Position numbers and translations under genes: made by a program. Source: Litorimonas sp039975855 (GTDB lineage Bacteria > Pseudomonadota > Alphaproteobacteria > Caulobacterales > Maricaulaceae). From it: DNA of 64,000 nt. Where the stretch lies: assembly GCA_039975855.1 (NCBI GenBank), contig JBDWGH010000006.1, positions 1 to 64,000 of the forward strand, given 5' to 3'. Below the pieces are notes generated by a model. That model did not search any database. It was given only the letters and a program-made list of their open reading frames with translations, and was not told the origin of the DNA. This document shows, in pieces, positions 1-7,832 of the stretch (position 1 is its first letter; each line of letters starts with the position of its first letter).

Positions 1-2340
1 CGCCGTGTTGGTAATATCTGTACCCGCATCAATGTCGTCTTGGGTCACCGTATAGGTCGCCGTGAAGATCTGGCTGTCGCCCGGATCAAGATCGGCACTG
101 GCCGGAGATGGCGCAGACAGTGTCCCCGTGCCAGAATGCACATCTGAGATAGAAACACCTGTCATGGTGACATTCCCTGTGTTCATGACCTCATATTCAT
201 AAGTGATGATATCGCCTTCTGAGACATCAGTTGTATCGGACGCTGTCTTCTCAATCGTCAGAAGGGGATCAGCGGCCTCTACTGTGACGGAGGCATCATC
301 CGTGACAGCTCCTAACGTGCCTTGCGCAGGTGTCGCGTTGAGCGTGGCGTCATTTGTAATTGGAGCGCCAGAATCTATGTCTTCCTGAGTAACGACATAA
401 GTCGCAGCGAAATCAACAAAATCTCCTGGCGCAAGAGTTACGACATTTGCAGGCGTGACGGCAGATAAGCTGCCTTCACCGGAATGCACATCGGAGACGG
501 ATAGGTTGGACAGGCTGACCGTGCCTGTATTCGTCACGCGGTAACGATAAGTAACCGTGTCACCTTCTTGAAGGTTCGTCGTCACATCAGGTGTTTTCAC
601 CAATGTGGCACTTGTGACCGGTGTTGCTAGCGTAACGGTTTCATCGTCTGAGACTGGTACATAAGTTCCGCGAGCCGCCGTCGCGCTACTGGTCGCGGTA
701 TTTGTGATATCAAGACCCGCGTCGATGTCTTCTTGCAGGACTAAATAGGTTGCCGTGAATATTTGAACGTCACCTGGATCGAGATCAACGCTAGCTGGGG
801 TGATATCGGACAGCATCCCCTCGCCGCTATGCACGTCAGAAATCGAAACGCCGGTCAATGTGACATTGCCCGTGTTTGTGAATCTGTAGCTATAAGTAAT
901 CGTATCGCCTTCTTCGGCGTTCGCTGTTTTAGAAGCCGTCTTGAGAAGGGTTGAGTTTGGTGCCGCGTCGATAACAGTGACGGACTCATCGGATGTGATT
1001 GTTGGCAGAGATCCGCGAGCCGGCATCGCATTTAGTGTGGCGATGTTTGTAATAGGTATGCCTGCATTCACATCATCCTGAGTAATCGTGTAGGTTGCCT
1101 CAAAGGTCTGATTCTCACCTGGAGCGAGATCAACAGAGGCCGGCGTAATGGTGGATAGCGTTCCGGTACCCTCGTGCACATCTGAAACGGAAACACTGCT
1201 GAGTGTTACATCGCCTGTATTCGTAACAAGATATTCATATGTGATGGTCTGACCCTCTGTCAGACCTGTATCTGCACTTGCAGTTTTAACGAGGGTCGCG
1301 GCCGCATTTGGGGACGCAAGAGAAACAATTTCATCCGCAGTCCGTGTACCCACAAGCGTTCCACGAGCCGGCGTTGTGTTCAGAGTTGCCGTATTGGCAA
1401 TGTCAGTACCTGCATCAAAGTCGGCTTGGGTAATAACATAGGTCGCGGTAAAGTCCTGCGACGTGCCAGGGGCGATATTGGCGCCCGATGGAGTAATCGA
1501 TGAAAGTGATCCTGTTCCGTCATGCACGTCGGTTACAGATGTATTTGTTAAAGTGACATTCCCCGTATTTTGAACGGTATATGTATAGGTAACAGTGTCG
1601 CCCTCTTCCAAATCCGCATCCGGGCTTGCGAGCTTGGAGAAAACCGCTTCCGGTGTCGGAGCGGTGATAGAAACTTGGGCATCATCGCTTCCGGCATTTA
1701 GAGTACCCCGGCGCGGGGTACCTGTCGGTGTGGCGGTATTCGTAATATCCGTTCCAGCATCCACATCCGCTTGGGTAATATCATATGTCGCCTCAAACGT
1801 TTGGTTTTCGCCTGGCGCCAGAGTTAAAGGCGCGGGGGAAATAGCTGACAAAGTTCCTGTACCTGAATGCACGTCGGAGATCGTCACATCATCGATCGTG
1901 ATGTTGCCTGTATTCGTAACAAGATATTCATATGTAATTGTATCGCCGACGGCGGCATTCGTCGTCTGCGAGGCTGTTTTTACAATTGTAAGGGTCGGAT
2001 TTGCCGCCGGACCCGGAATAGTCAGGGTACCCGAGACATCGCCGAGCTGACCTTCCGTCGGATTCGCTGTGACTTCAGCGGTATTTACGAAAACAATATC
2101 GTCATCAATGTTGGCTTGGGTCACAATGTGCTGACCCGTACACGTCATGCTGGCACCCGTGACGAGGCTGCTCTGCGGACAGCTCACGGCGCCCGTAATG
2201 AAAGTATCGTCAACAACGATGTTATTTAGGGTAACGGATCCAATATTCGTCACGAGAAATTCGTAATTGATGGCTTCTCCAACAGTCGAGTAGCTCATTT
2301 TATCCGCTGTCTTCACAATCGTAATACCCGGCGCCACTTC
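1..2340 (-). repeat. Seven tandem DUF11-type repeats inside the surface protein gene
   Basis: The codons for the (T/N)YE(Y/F)LVTN(T/I)G core recur near positions 2255, 1907, 1560, 1213, 868, 521 and 175, a pitch of about 345-348 bases. Some copies share long identical DNA stretches, for example around 1212-1241 and 1908-1937, so recombination between copies could change repeat number. The first copy (near 2255) is the most divergent. Confidence 0.8.
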
Positions 2341-3135
2341 TGGCGTACCTGTTGCATCATTGCCGTCGCGGAAGAACCAAGCGTTATCGCCACCGGCAAA
2401 ACCTGCATCATCGAGATCACGGATAAATGGCGTCGTGCTACCGACTGTTAGAATATTGGTCAGCACAGCCCCCGGGAGATCAAACCAAGCCGTACTGGTC
2501 TCAGTTGAGACTTGATTTCGGAAGCATGGTTCAAACCCAATGCTTGTTGTGCCTGTCCGGTTCGTGCGTTCCACATCTGTCGCGCCAAGGTCTGAAAGAC
2601 TGCTAACCAAAATACCGTTTACTAAGAATGATACATCTTGGTAATCGAAGTCGTCATTCGTGCCGCTCGAGCCGACGCTAGCAGGACACCCGTCTGCATC
2701 CCGCACCGTCAAGCGGGCATACCCCTCGACGATTGATCCCCCGAAATAGTCTGAACAAGACACGATCCCGCAGTTAAGGGCTTGAGCGGGACCAAGTTGG
2801 AATGTGTCGTCACCTGGCTGACCTTGTGGAGCAGCACGAAAAGCCACAGGGTCACCGGTTCGGGCAAACCCTTCAAATTGCGTCGATGGGTTGACGAACT
2901 GATAGTAAAGGTTGCCGTTTTGGCCAACCAGAACAAACATTGTTCCGCCTACAGGAGGATAAGTGTTAGGTATCTGTCCGTTTCCATTAGGAACGGTTTC
3001 CGTGAACGTCGTTGCCCAGGCCGTTGGGGCTGTGGCCACGCCCGCCAGTAAAAACCCGGCGACGGCGGACGCCTTTGCAGTCCCCCGTATATAGCGCTTC
3101 GTTTTCTCAGCAATTTTGGTCAGTAATCCGAGCAT
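1..3135 (-). CDS. Secreted protein with tandem DUF11-type repeats, 3' end missing
   Basis: An uninterrupted reading frame runs from an ATG at 3135 to the left edge: 1045 codons are present and the C-terminus is outside the window. The N-terminus looks like a Sec signal peptide: basic residues followed by a hydrophobic stretch (AVAGFLLAGVATAPTAWA) ending near residue 42. A unique region follows (about 45-265) with paired cysteines and many Gly/Asp. The rest is at least seven copies of a module of about 115 residues with the core GDTITYEYLVTNTGN and ending in DAGTDITNTA, typical of the DUF11 / conserved-repeat beta-sandwich family. Such proteins are usually large cell-surface or extracellular structural proteins or adhesins. 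The missing end may carry an anchor or secretion signal. The product class is fairly certain; the biological role is not. Confidence 0.85.
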   Translation of the reverse strand, partial: MLGLLTKIAEKTKRYIRGTAKASAVAGFLLAGVATAPTAWATTFTETVPNGNGQIPNTYPPVGGTMFVLVGQNGNLYYQFVNPSTQFEGFARTGDPVAFRAAPQGQPGDDTFQLGPAQALNCGIVSCSDYFGGSIVEGYARLTVRDADGCPASVGSSGTNDDFDYQDVSFLVNGILVSSLSDLGATDVERTNRTGTTSIGFEPCFRNQVSTETSTAWFDLPGAVLTNILTVGSTTPFIRDLDDAGFAGGDNAWFFRDGNDATGTPEVAPGITIVKTADKMSYSTVGEAINYEFLVTNIGSVTLNNIVVDDTFITGAVSCPQSSLVTGASMTCTGQHIVTQANIDDDIVFVNTAEVTANPTEGQLGDVSGTLTIPGPAANPTLTIVKTASQTTNAAVGDTITYEYLVTNTGNITIDDVTISDVHSGTGTLSAISPAPLTLAPGENQTFEATYDITQADVDAGTDITNTATPTGTPRRGTLNAGSDDAQVSITAPTPEAVFSKLASPDADLEEGDTVTYTYTVQNTGNVTLTNTSVTDVHDGTGSLSSITPSGANIAPGTSQDFTATYVITQADFDAGTDIANTATLNTTPARGTLVGTRTADEIVSLASPNAAATLVKTASADTGLTEGQTITYEYLVTNTGDVTLSSVSVSDVHEGTGTLSTITPASVDLAPGENQTFEATYTITQDDVNAGIPITNIATLNAMPARGSLPTITSDESVTVIDAAPNSTLLKTASKTANAEEGDTITYSYRFTNTGNVTLTGVSISDVHSGEGMLSDITPASVDLDPGDVQIFTATYLVLQEDIDAGLDITNTATSSATAARGTYVPVSDDETVTLATPVTSATLVKTPDVTTNLQEGDTVTYRYRVTNTGTVSLSNLSVSDVHSGEGSLSAVTPANVVTLAPGDFVDFAATYVVTQEDIDSGAPITNDATLNATPAQGTLGAVTDDASVTVEAADPLLTIEKTASDTTDVSEGDIITYEYEVMNTGNVTMTGVSISDVHSGTGTLSAPSPASADLDPGDSQIFTATYTVTQDDIDAGTDITNTA

Positions 3136-3526
3136 CGGACGCGTTCCTTGATTTCGTTGAAGCTTCAAGCTCCGTCCGAAACCGTGAACGCAATGTTAAA
3201 TTCCGTTGAAAGATGTAGTTAACAGACTCTTAATCTGTTATTTTCAGTTCAGAAGTGTTAACATTAAGGATAAAAATAGATCTATCTAATTGGTTTAAAA
3301 GAATTTTTTTGTTAGGACAGGTTAATCTTAACAGGCCATAAATACACCCATAAATGGTATTTTTTTCCAACTCCACTGCGAAATCGGGTGATTGAGCCAC
3401 TCTCTATGTGAGTGTCATATGGGTATCGAATAGGAACCTGTTCGACATTTTTGTTCCTTCAATTTTCTTTACCATGGGCTGTATTAAGAAGGTTTGCTTT
3501 AACGCCTTAGTTACAATTTGGAACCT
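3136..3526. other. A+T-rich intergenic region between divergent genes
   Basis: About 390 bases separate the surface protein gene (leftward) from the HxlR-type regulator (rightward). The stretch 3200-3370 is strongly A+T rich and should hold the promoter of the surface protein and perhaps that of the regulator. I see no clear palindrome, RNA gene or small coding region here. Confidence 0.5.
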
Positions 3527-3955
3527 ATGGGCTTTGGGATGCCCAAATCAGTAAAAACCTATCCTACGCCCGGAAAAGCACCTGAAATCTTCTATGATCA
3601 GGACGCTTGCCCCATCCGGAATGTTTTGGGTCTGCTAGGCCGGAAATGGCCGAGCCTTATCCTATGCCACCTTTCATTCGGGTCTCACCGCTTTTCAGAA
3701 CTGCGAGGCGCAATAGCTGACATATCACAACGTATGCTGGCCCAGACCTTGCGAGAATTGGAACGTGACGGTTTGATCACAAGGGATATGTCACCCTCTG
3801 TTCCCCCACGTGTGGATTATGCCCTCACACCGCTCGGCGAATCTTATATCGAGCCATTACAAAACATGCTCAATTGGGGCGCAAAGCATCAGGGTCGAAT
3901 TGACATCATAAGACGGGCACATGACTCAGAGAACTCCGTCAAAGCGGCAAGTTAG
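3527..3955 (+). CDS. HxlR-family transcriptional regulator
   Basis: This 142-residue protein is a single winged-helix domain of the HxlR type. The motif CPIRNVLGLLGRKW near the N-terminus, then FSELRGAIADISQRMLAQTL (recognition helix) and ELERDGLITR, followed by a wing ending in DYALTPLGES, are standard for the family. The cysteine at the start of the first helix matches the redox-sensing cysteine of some HxlR members such as HypR and QorR. I prefer the ATG at 3527; another ATG lies at 3539 and a TTG at 3518, and none has a convincing ribosome binding site. It is divergent from the surface protein gene and could control it, but nothing in the sequence proves the target. Confidence 0.8.
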   Translation: MGFGMPKSVKTYPTPGKAPEIFYDQDACPIRNVLGLLGRKWPSLILCHLSFGSHRFSELRGAIADISQRMLAQTLRELERDGLITRDMSPSVPPRVDYALTPLGESYIEPLQNMLNWGAKHQGRIDIIRRAHDSENSVKAAS

Positions 3956-4025
3956 CCCCCTCCCCTGAAATCAGATTGTCGGGACCACGAAAACTGGTCG
4001 ATCAACAAGCCGCACTTCCTTTCTA

Positions 4026-4042
4026 TCCTGTAAACAGGTGCC
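4026..4042 (-). repeat. Isolated iteron in inverted orientation
   Basis: Read on the minus strand this is GGCACCTGTTTACAGGA, which fits the 17-bp iteron consensus of the origin (5896-6350) at every defined position. It lies about 1.9 kb from the array, in the opposite orientation and upstream of parA. It could be an initiator binding site for copy-number control by pairing of origins, or a link between RepA level and parA expression. Confidence 0.75.
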
Positions 4043-4402
4043 TTGACCAAAATTGAGACTGGTGGCCGCTAAAAAGGCGAAGTGAACGCTTGATCCGTGA
4101 CTTCGTTAGAAATTCGGACGAAGATATCTCTTTCGTTTTCCAAAACACTCTCGATTCGTCCCCTTTTGGCGATTTTTGGTCGGAACTCGATTGAATTAGC
4201 GAAAAATCGGAAAATCCGCTTTTGAATTTAAGGCCCCTAGAGCTTAATTCGAGACAGTTGGCTAGTTGGACACCAAAAACCAATTCTACCCCACCTAGCG
4301 GGCAACCTCGTCAAAATTTGAGCCGAAAAAACTCTCCTCGCGCCCCTGCTCTACCCGTAAGTCTCTGAAAATAAGGCTATTTTTGCTATCTTACCCCGCT
4401 AA

Positions 4403-4475
4403 GCTAGCATTGCTAGCATTGCTAGCTAAGCTATATTCTAAGGCTAGCCATGATAGCTTGCCAACGTTTGCTAGC
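4403..4475. repeat. Cluster of five GCTAGC hexamers, possible partition site
   Basis: GCTAGC occurs at 4403, 4412, 4421, 4443 and 4470. The first three are spaced exactly 9 bp apart (unit GCTAGCATT), and the last pair is 27 bp apart, a multiple of nine. The cluster is about 100 bp upstream of the parA start. Plasmid centromeres recognised by ribbon-helix-helix partners of ParA are commonly arrays of short repeats just upstream of the par operon, so this is a good parS/parC-type candidate and probably also the operator. Confidence 0.6.
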
Positions 4476-4576
4476 TAAGCATGGGTTCATGGCAAGCTTG
4501 GTAACCTATCATTAACCTTTCCCGCGCATTGACTTCCAAAGACGAATTTTCGTCAAATTTCTTCTTGAGGAGCGAT

Positions 4577-5287
4577 ATGCCCGTCATCAGTTTTGCAAAT
4601 CCAAAAGGCGGCACGGGGAAGTCGACATCCGCGCTGATCTTAGCGCTCGAATTGGCTCATCGAGGCGGCAAAGTTGCGCTCGTCGATTGTGATCCCAACC
4701 AAGTCACGGCCGGATGGGCGTCCGCGCGCGAAGCCAATGGCGACACCATTCCATTTACGGCAATTCCCAATCCAGGTGAGGGGGATGTCATCGATGTGCT
4801 CGATTCATTAGCTGCAGAATACCCGTTCGTCATTGTTGATCTAGAAGGCACGGCTTCACTGATGATGAGCCGGGCGATGAGCCGATCCGATTTGACCGTC
4901 ATTCCAATGCAAGCCAGTCCAGTCGATGCCAAGCAGGCCGCGCGTGCAGTGGCGTTAATTCGCGTTGAAGAGAAGACCCTCCGTCGCCGCATTCCAATGC
5001 GCATCCTCATGACGCGTAATAATCCAGCAATCCGGACACGTGATGAAAAAGCAATTGTTGAACAATTAGAATCGGCGGGTGTCCCTATGCTGGACGTACC
5101 TTTACATGAACGCGCCGCTTTCAGGGCCCTATTCTCTTTCAACAAAACCTTACGTGAGCTGACCAAGGCGGAAAGTGCGGGATTACCTAAGGCTTTGGAG
5201 AATGCTGAAGGGTTTGCCTATTTCGTCATCAAAGCCCTGAAGGATGAAATGCGCGGCGAAACTGAAGCTGAGTCAGAAGCGGCATAA
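4577..5287 (+). CDS. parA: ParA-type partition ATPase
   Basis: This 236-residue ATPase drives segregation of the replicon. The deviant Walker A motif NPKGGTGKST is at residues 8-17, followed by VDCDPNQ (Walker A') and IVDLEGTAS (Walker B region). It is short, with no N-terminal helix-turn-helix, as in the small ParA class (type Ib) that works with a ribbon-helix-helix centromere-binding partner, which matches the next gene. I chose the ATG at 4577 because GAGGAG lies just upstream; an upstream TTG at 4529 would add 16 residues with no match to the family. It is co-transcribed with the gene starting 11 bases downstream of its stop. Confidence 0.88.
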   Translation: MPVISFANPKGGTGKSTSALILALELAHRGGKVALVDCDPNQVTAGWASAREANGDTIPFTAIPNPGEGDVIDVLDSLAAEYPFVIVDLEGTASLMMSRAMSRSDLTVIPMQASPVDAKQAARAVALIRVEEKTLRRRIPMRILMTRNNPAIRTRDEKAIVEQLESAGVPMLDVPLHERAAFRALFSFNKTLRELTKAESAGLPKALENAEGFAYFVIKALKDEMRGETEAESEAA

Positions 5288-5298
5288 GGGGACAAACA

Positions 5299-5724
5299 AT
5301 GACAGATGATACAATTAAACGCGCCAGTTTTGGCTTTGACGCCGATTTTGGGGATCTCTCGACTGTGAAACCCACGGGGACCGCTTCAAAGGCAAAGCCA
5401 ACAACAAAGTCTAAAACCGCCAAACCCAAAGCTGTTACGAAATCCCCGCGGAAACCAAAACCGAAGCCTCCCGTTCGTAAAGCCCAGGACGCCTTGGCGG
5501 ACCGCTTAGCGAAATCACAAGGCTTCACCTCTAGAGAAGCTAACCAATCAGCGGCTGCACCCGTTCTAATGAAGAAGCGGCGCCGCATTCAACATGATGA
5601 ACCTGTTGATCAGCTGTCCATTCGGGGACCCGTGAGAGTGCTAAACGGATTTATCGATTATTGCGAAGAGCATAAGCTTTCATATTGGGAAGGCATGGAA
5701 CGTTTGGTTGAGGAAGCAGGGTAG
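5299..5724 (+). CDS. Small basic partition or replication accessory protein, ribbon-helix-helix-like
   Basis: This 141-residue protein has a Lys/Pro/Ala-rich, probably disordered first half (about residues 25-95) and a compact C-terminus (about 100-141). The segment DQLSIRGPVRVLNGFIDYCE, followed by two short helices, looks like a ribbon-helix-helix fold: one beta strand and two helices. Its position 11 bases after parA, and the GCTAGC repeats upstream of parA, point to a ParB/ParG-like centromere-binding protein. The flexible basic arm would fit stimulation of ParA ATPase as in ParG-type partners. The fold assignment rests on pattern only, and no named family is certain. Confidence 0.6.
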   Translation: MTDDTIKRASFGFDADFGDLSTVKPTGTASKAKPTTKSKTAKPKAVTKSPRKPKPKPPVRKAQDALADRLAKSQGFTSREANQSAAAPVLMKKRRRIQHDEPVDQLSIRGPVRVLNGFIDYCEEHKLSYWEGMERLVEEAG

Positions 5725-5895
5725 GGCGCTTATTGCAATCGCCGAATGTGCGGTTGAGATCTTCACTCGAGGGATCTTTTTAATCTTATTTCCTCTTAAT
5801 CTCCTCTCACAACAGACGGTTTGTTAAGTTTAGGGGAGTTTATAATGTTTAGCCTTCCGCGATCCCCTATTTTGCCGCGCTTAAACGAGGGGTGT

Positions 5896-6000
5896 GGCAC
5901 CCGTTTTCAGGACCAGATGTACCTAAGTGCAGGATGAGAAGTACCAAAACGCAGGAGCTGAAGTACCCCGTAACAGGAGCTTAGGCACCTGAATGCGGGA
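5896..6000 (+). repeat. Five iterons at exact 22-bp pitch
   Basis: Seventeen-base repeats start at 5896, 5918, 5940, 5962 and 5984, each exactly 22 bp after the last. The first is GGCACCCGTTTTCAGGA and the fourth AGTACCCCGTAACAGGA. The shared pattern is RGYACC, five variable bases, then CAGGA (the fifth copy has CGGGA and the second starts with T). A 22-bp pitch puts all copies on nearly the same face of the helix, as expected for cooperative binding of a Rep_3-type initiator. Confidence 0.9.
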
Positions 6001-6085
6001 GCTTTAGGCGGCAAAATTTCGTAGCCAAAATAACCTATTAAATACAATGTGTTACGGGGCATTTATATCGGCCGTGCAGACTATA

Positions 6086-6350
6086 GGTACCTGTTTACAG
6101 GACGTAGCGCTCCGATTCGCGAATCGTCCCGCAGATGGGTGCCTAAAGATGCCTGGCCTTCTTCTTCGATTCGCGAAAGACAGGGTGAGATTGGGATTAT
6201 GCCTCATTTCCAGGCCGATTCGCGGGGAGGGACCAAGAGGGGCACTTAAAAAGTACCCATTTACAGGATAGATTACATCTTATTGATATAAAGCACCCGT
6301 TTACAGGAACGAAATTTGAGTAAGTACATCCGAAGTACCCGATTACAGGA
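6086..6350 (+). repeat. Four further iterons with wider spacing
   Basis: Copies lie at 6086-6102 (GGTACCTGTTTACAGGA), 6252-6268, 6292-6308 (AGCACCCGTTTACAGGA) and 6334-6350. All four end in TTTACAGGA or ATTACAGGA and are closer to one another than to the five-copy array. The last three are 40 and 42 bp apart, about twice the pitch of the first array. They lie between the array and repA, so they may serve for repA autoregulation as well as initiation. Confidence 0.85.
6114..6224. promoter_or_regulatory. Cluster of GATTCGCG motifs carrying GANTC methylation sites
   Basis: GATTCGCG occurs at 6114, 6168 and 6217, and the first forms a perfect 12-bp palindrome, GATTCGCGAATC (6114-6125). This places four GANTC sites in about 110 bases (6114, 6121, 6168, 6217). 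GANTC is the target of the CcrM methyltransferase in many Alphaproteobacteria. The motifs may also be sites for a host factor. Confidence 0.45.
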
Positions 6351-6377
6351 TATGGAACCCGTCTAGGGCTTGACGAC

Positions 6378-6442
6378 GGGTGCCTTTGGGTCAGAACAGT
6401 TCGTAAGGCATCCAGAACGCAAGGGATTCGGGGTGCCTTTGG
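6378..6442 (+). repeat. 12-bp direct repeat in the repA leader
   Basis: GGGTGCCTTTGG occurs at 6378-6389 and again at 6431-6442, just before the proposed repA start at 6454. A partial copy (GGGTGCCTAAAG) lies at 6137-6148. The first half resembles the start of an iteron (GGTACC/GGCACC), so these may be operator half-sites for RepA control of its own gene. Confidence 0.45.
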
Positions 6443-6453
6443 AGACCGGTCAC

Positions 6454-7779
6454 ATGTCCGACCCCAACACGAAGCCGACCAAACAATCGACGCCAAAACG
6501 TCGTAAGAAAAAATCCCCTGCCTCAATTCGGGTGGTCACACCTTCGCAAACTTTGACCAATCGTCCACTTAAGAAGCATGTTGCTGCGATTCATACGGAT
6601 GGTCATCTGTCTTTGCTTCAACGCAAATTGTCCAATGTTCTCTTGCTGAACGCATATGACGAGCTTTTGACGCAGACGGAGCATGAGATTGATGAAAAGA
6701 CGCTCTGTGTCATGCTGGGGTATGACTCAAATGACCGCAAACCTCTTAAAGAGTCCCTGAAGGCTTTGGCCTCCGTTCACGCGGAATGGAATATTCTTGG
6801 CGATAATCAGGAAGAGGTAGAGTGGGGCGTGTCTAGCTTGTTATCTCATGCTATTCTGTCGCGCGGAAAGTGCCGGTATGGCTACTCACCCGCTCTTGCT
6901 GAAAAACTGTACAACCCAGACATTTACGCCAGCATCAATATGGCTATTCAGCGTAAGTTCCGATCCAAACATGCGCTTGCGCTCTATGAGAATTGCTACC
7001 GTTTCAAAACCGTTCGGTCTACTGGGTGGTGGAAACTGAAAACCTTCCGGCGCTTAATGGGCGTGGATGACAGTGATTATTATCGTCAATTCAAACATTT
7101 GAATGCCAAGGTGATCAAGCCGACCGTAAAAGAAATCAACGCGGTTTCGGATATTCAAATCACACCTGAGTTCAAGCGATCTGGACGTTCAATCACGGAA
7201 ATCCGGTTTTTGATCGGGGCAAATCCGCAATTACCCCTCCTGGACATTGATGATGATAGGGCTGTCAAAGGAACGACGGTTTATCAGAGGTTGGTCGCAT
7301 CCGGCATCTCTCACAAATTGGCAGAAAGCTGGATTGCTCAGCATGGCGAGGATTATTGCGCTGCAAAGCTGGACATTGTTGATACTCAAAAAGCCTCAGG
7401 TGCGAAGATCGTTTCTGTCTCAGGGTTTTTATCCGCCGCCATTAAAGAAGACTATAAAGACGAAACCGCTGAACGCAGCGCGTCGACCAAAGCGGAACGA
7501 GAGACTCAAGATGCGGCCCGACGCGAAAAGGCGGAACGTGAGCAAGCCTCGCGGCGGCGAAACGACGAGGCGCGCGAGGCAGAGAAGCGCGTTTTATTGG
7601 ACCGGATAAAAGCTTCACGAGCTTGGTTTGACAATCATTCCGATGTTGAAAAAGCCCGAATCCTAAAACGGTTTGAGGCGACGCTCGACAAACCCTTCCT
7701 GCGCGCGGACTTTAAACGGGCCAAGCTTGACGGGGCAGGGGTAGCCTCTAGATTTGCTGATTTCGTAGATCTTGAATAG
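6454..7779 (+). CDS. repA: Rep_3-family replication initiator RepA
   Basis: This 441-residue initiator would bind the iterons at 5896-6350 and open the origin. The N-terminal 40 residues are basic and unstructured. The segment HLSLLQRKLSNVLLLNAYDE opens the first winged-helix domain, and ALALYENCYRFKTV followed by WWKLKTFRRLMGV and a YYRQFKHLNAKVIKPTVKEI stretch marks the boundary and second winged helix typical of Rep_3 (RepB/Pi-like) proteins. A C-terminal charged Arg/Glu/Lys helix (about residues 345-390) extends the usual length. The ATG at 6454 is preferred; the frame continues upstream to a TTG at 6370 through the direct repeats. It is immediately followed by cysD, 53 bases downstream, with no terminator seen. 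Confidence 0.88.
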   Translation: MSDPNTKPTKQSTPKRRKKKSPASIRVVTPSQTLTNRPLKKHVAAIHTDGHLSLLQRKLSNVLLLNAYDELLTQTEHEIDEKTLCVMLGYDSNDRKPLKESLKALASVHAEWNILGDNQEEVEWGVSSLLSHAILSRGKCRYGYSPALAEKLYNPDIYASINMAIQRKFRSKHALALYENCYRFKTVRSTGWWKLKTFRRLMGVDDSDYYRQFKHLNAKVIKPTVKEINAVSDIQITPEFKRSGRSITEIRFLIGANPQLPLLDIDDDRAVKGTTVYQRLVASGISHKLAESWIAQHGEDYCAAKLDIVDTQKASGAKIVSVSGFLSAAIKEDYKDETAERSASTKAERETQDAARREKAEREQASRRRNDEAREAEKRVLLDRIKASRAWFDNHSDVEKARILKRFEATLDKPFLRADFKRAKLDGAGVASRFADFVDLE

Positions 7780-7816
7780 GGCCTTCATCCCTTAAACTTG
7801 ACTTAGACTGACGATC

Positions 7817-7832
7817 GTGGGAAATATCCCAC
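7817..7832. promoter_or_regulatory. Inverted repeat abutting the cysD start codon
   Basis: GTGGGA-AATA-TCCCAC is a perfect 6-bp inverted repeat with a 4-base spacer that ends one base before the ATG at 7833. It leaves no room for a normal ribosome binding site. It could be an operator for a DNA-binding protein, perhaps the helix-turn-helix arm of the CysD encoded here, or an RNA hairpin that limits translation from 7833. Confidence 0.5.

Larger units (their letters stand above)
3956..4576. other. Non-coding region upstream of parA
   Basis: This 620-base stretch holds no convincing gene. The only longer open frame (4023-4283, minus strand) has no recognisable content. The region contains one inverted iteron copy (4026-4042) and the GCTAGC cluster (4403-4475), so it is best read as part of the replication and partition region: promoter, operator and possible centromere of the parA operon. 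Confidence 0.55.
5725..6453. other. oriV: Iteron-type origin of replication (oriV) and repA leader
   Basis: This 729-base gap has the parts of an iteron origin. A pyrimidine-rich, A+T-rich stretch (about 5775-5835) could be the melting region. A regular five-iteron array follows (5896-6000), then an A+T-rich spacer (6005-6060), four more iterons (6086-6350), a cluster of GATTCGCG motifs (6114-6224) and a 12-bp direct repeat in front of repA (6378-6442). I did not find a convincing DnaA box. Short open frames here (for example 6047-6271) run through the repeats and are not believable genes. Confidence 0.85.

Noticed and set aside
203..2229. Several plus-strand open frames opposite the surface protein
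   Set aside because: The minus-strand frame is continuous for 1045 codons with clear DUF11-type repeats; the plus-strand frames are its mirror and recur with the repeat period.
4023..4283. 86-residue open frame on the minus strand upstream of parA
   Set aside because: It runs through the inverted iteron, has no family resemblance and no convincing ribosome binding site; the region is better explained as control DNA.
5757..5781. Possible terminator after the par operon (AGATC...GATCTTTTT)
   Set aside because: The stem is only five A+T-rich base pairs with an 11-base loop, too weak to call.
6047..6271. Open frames within the origin
   Set aside because: They read through iterons and GATTCGCG repeats, overlap each other in different frames and have no recognisable content.
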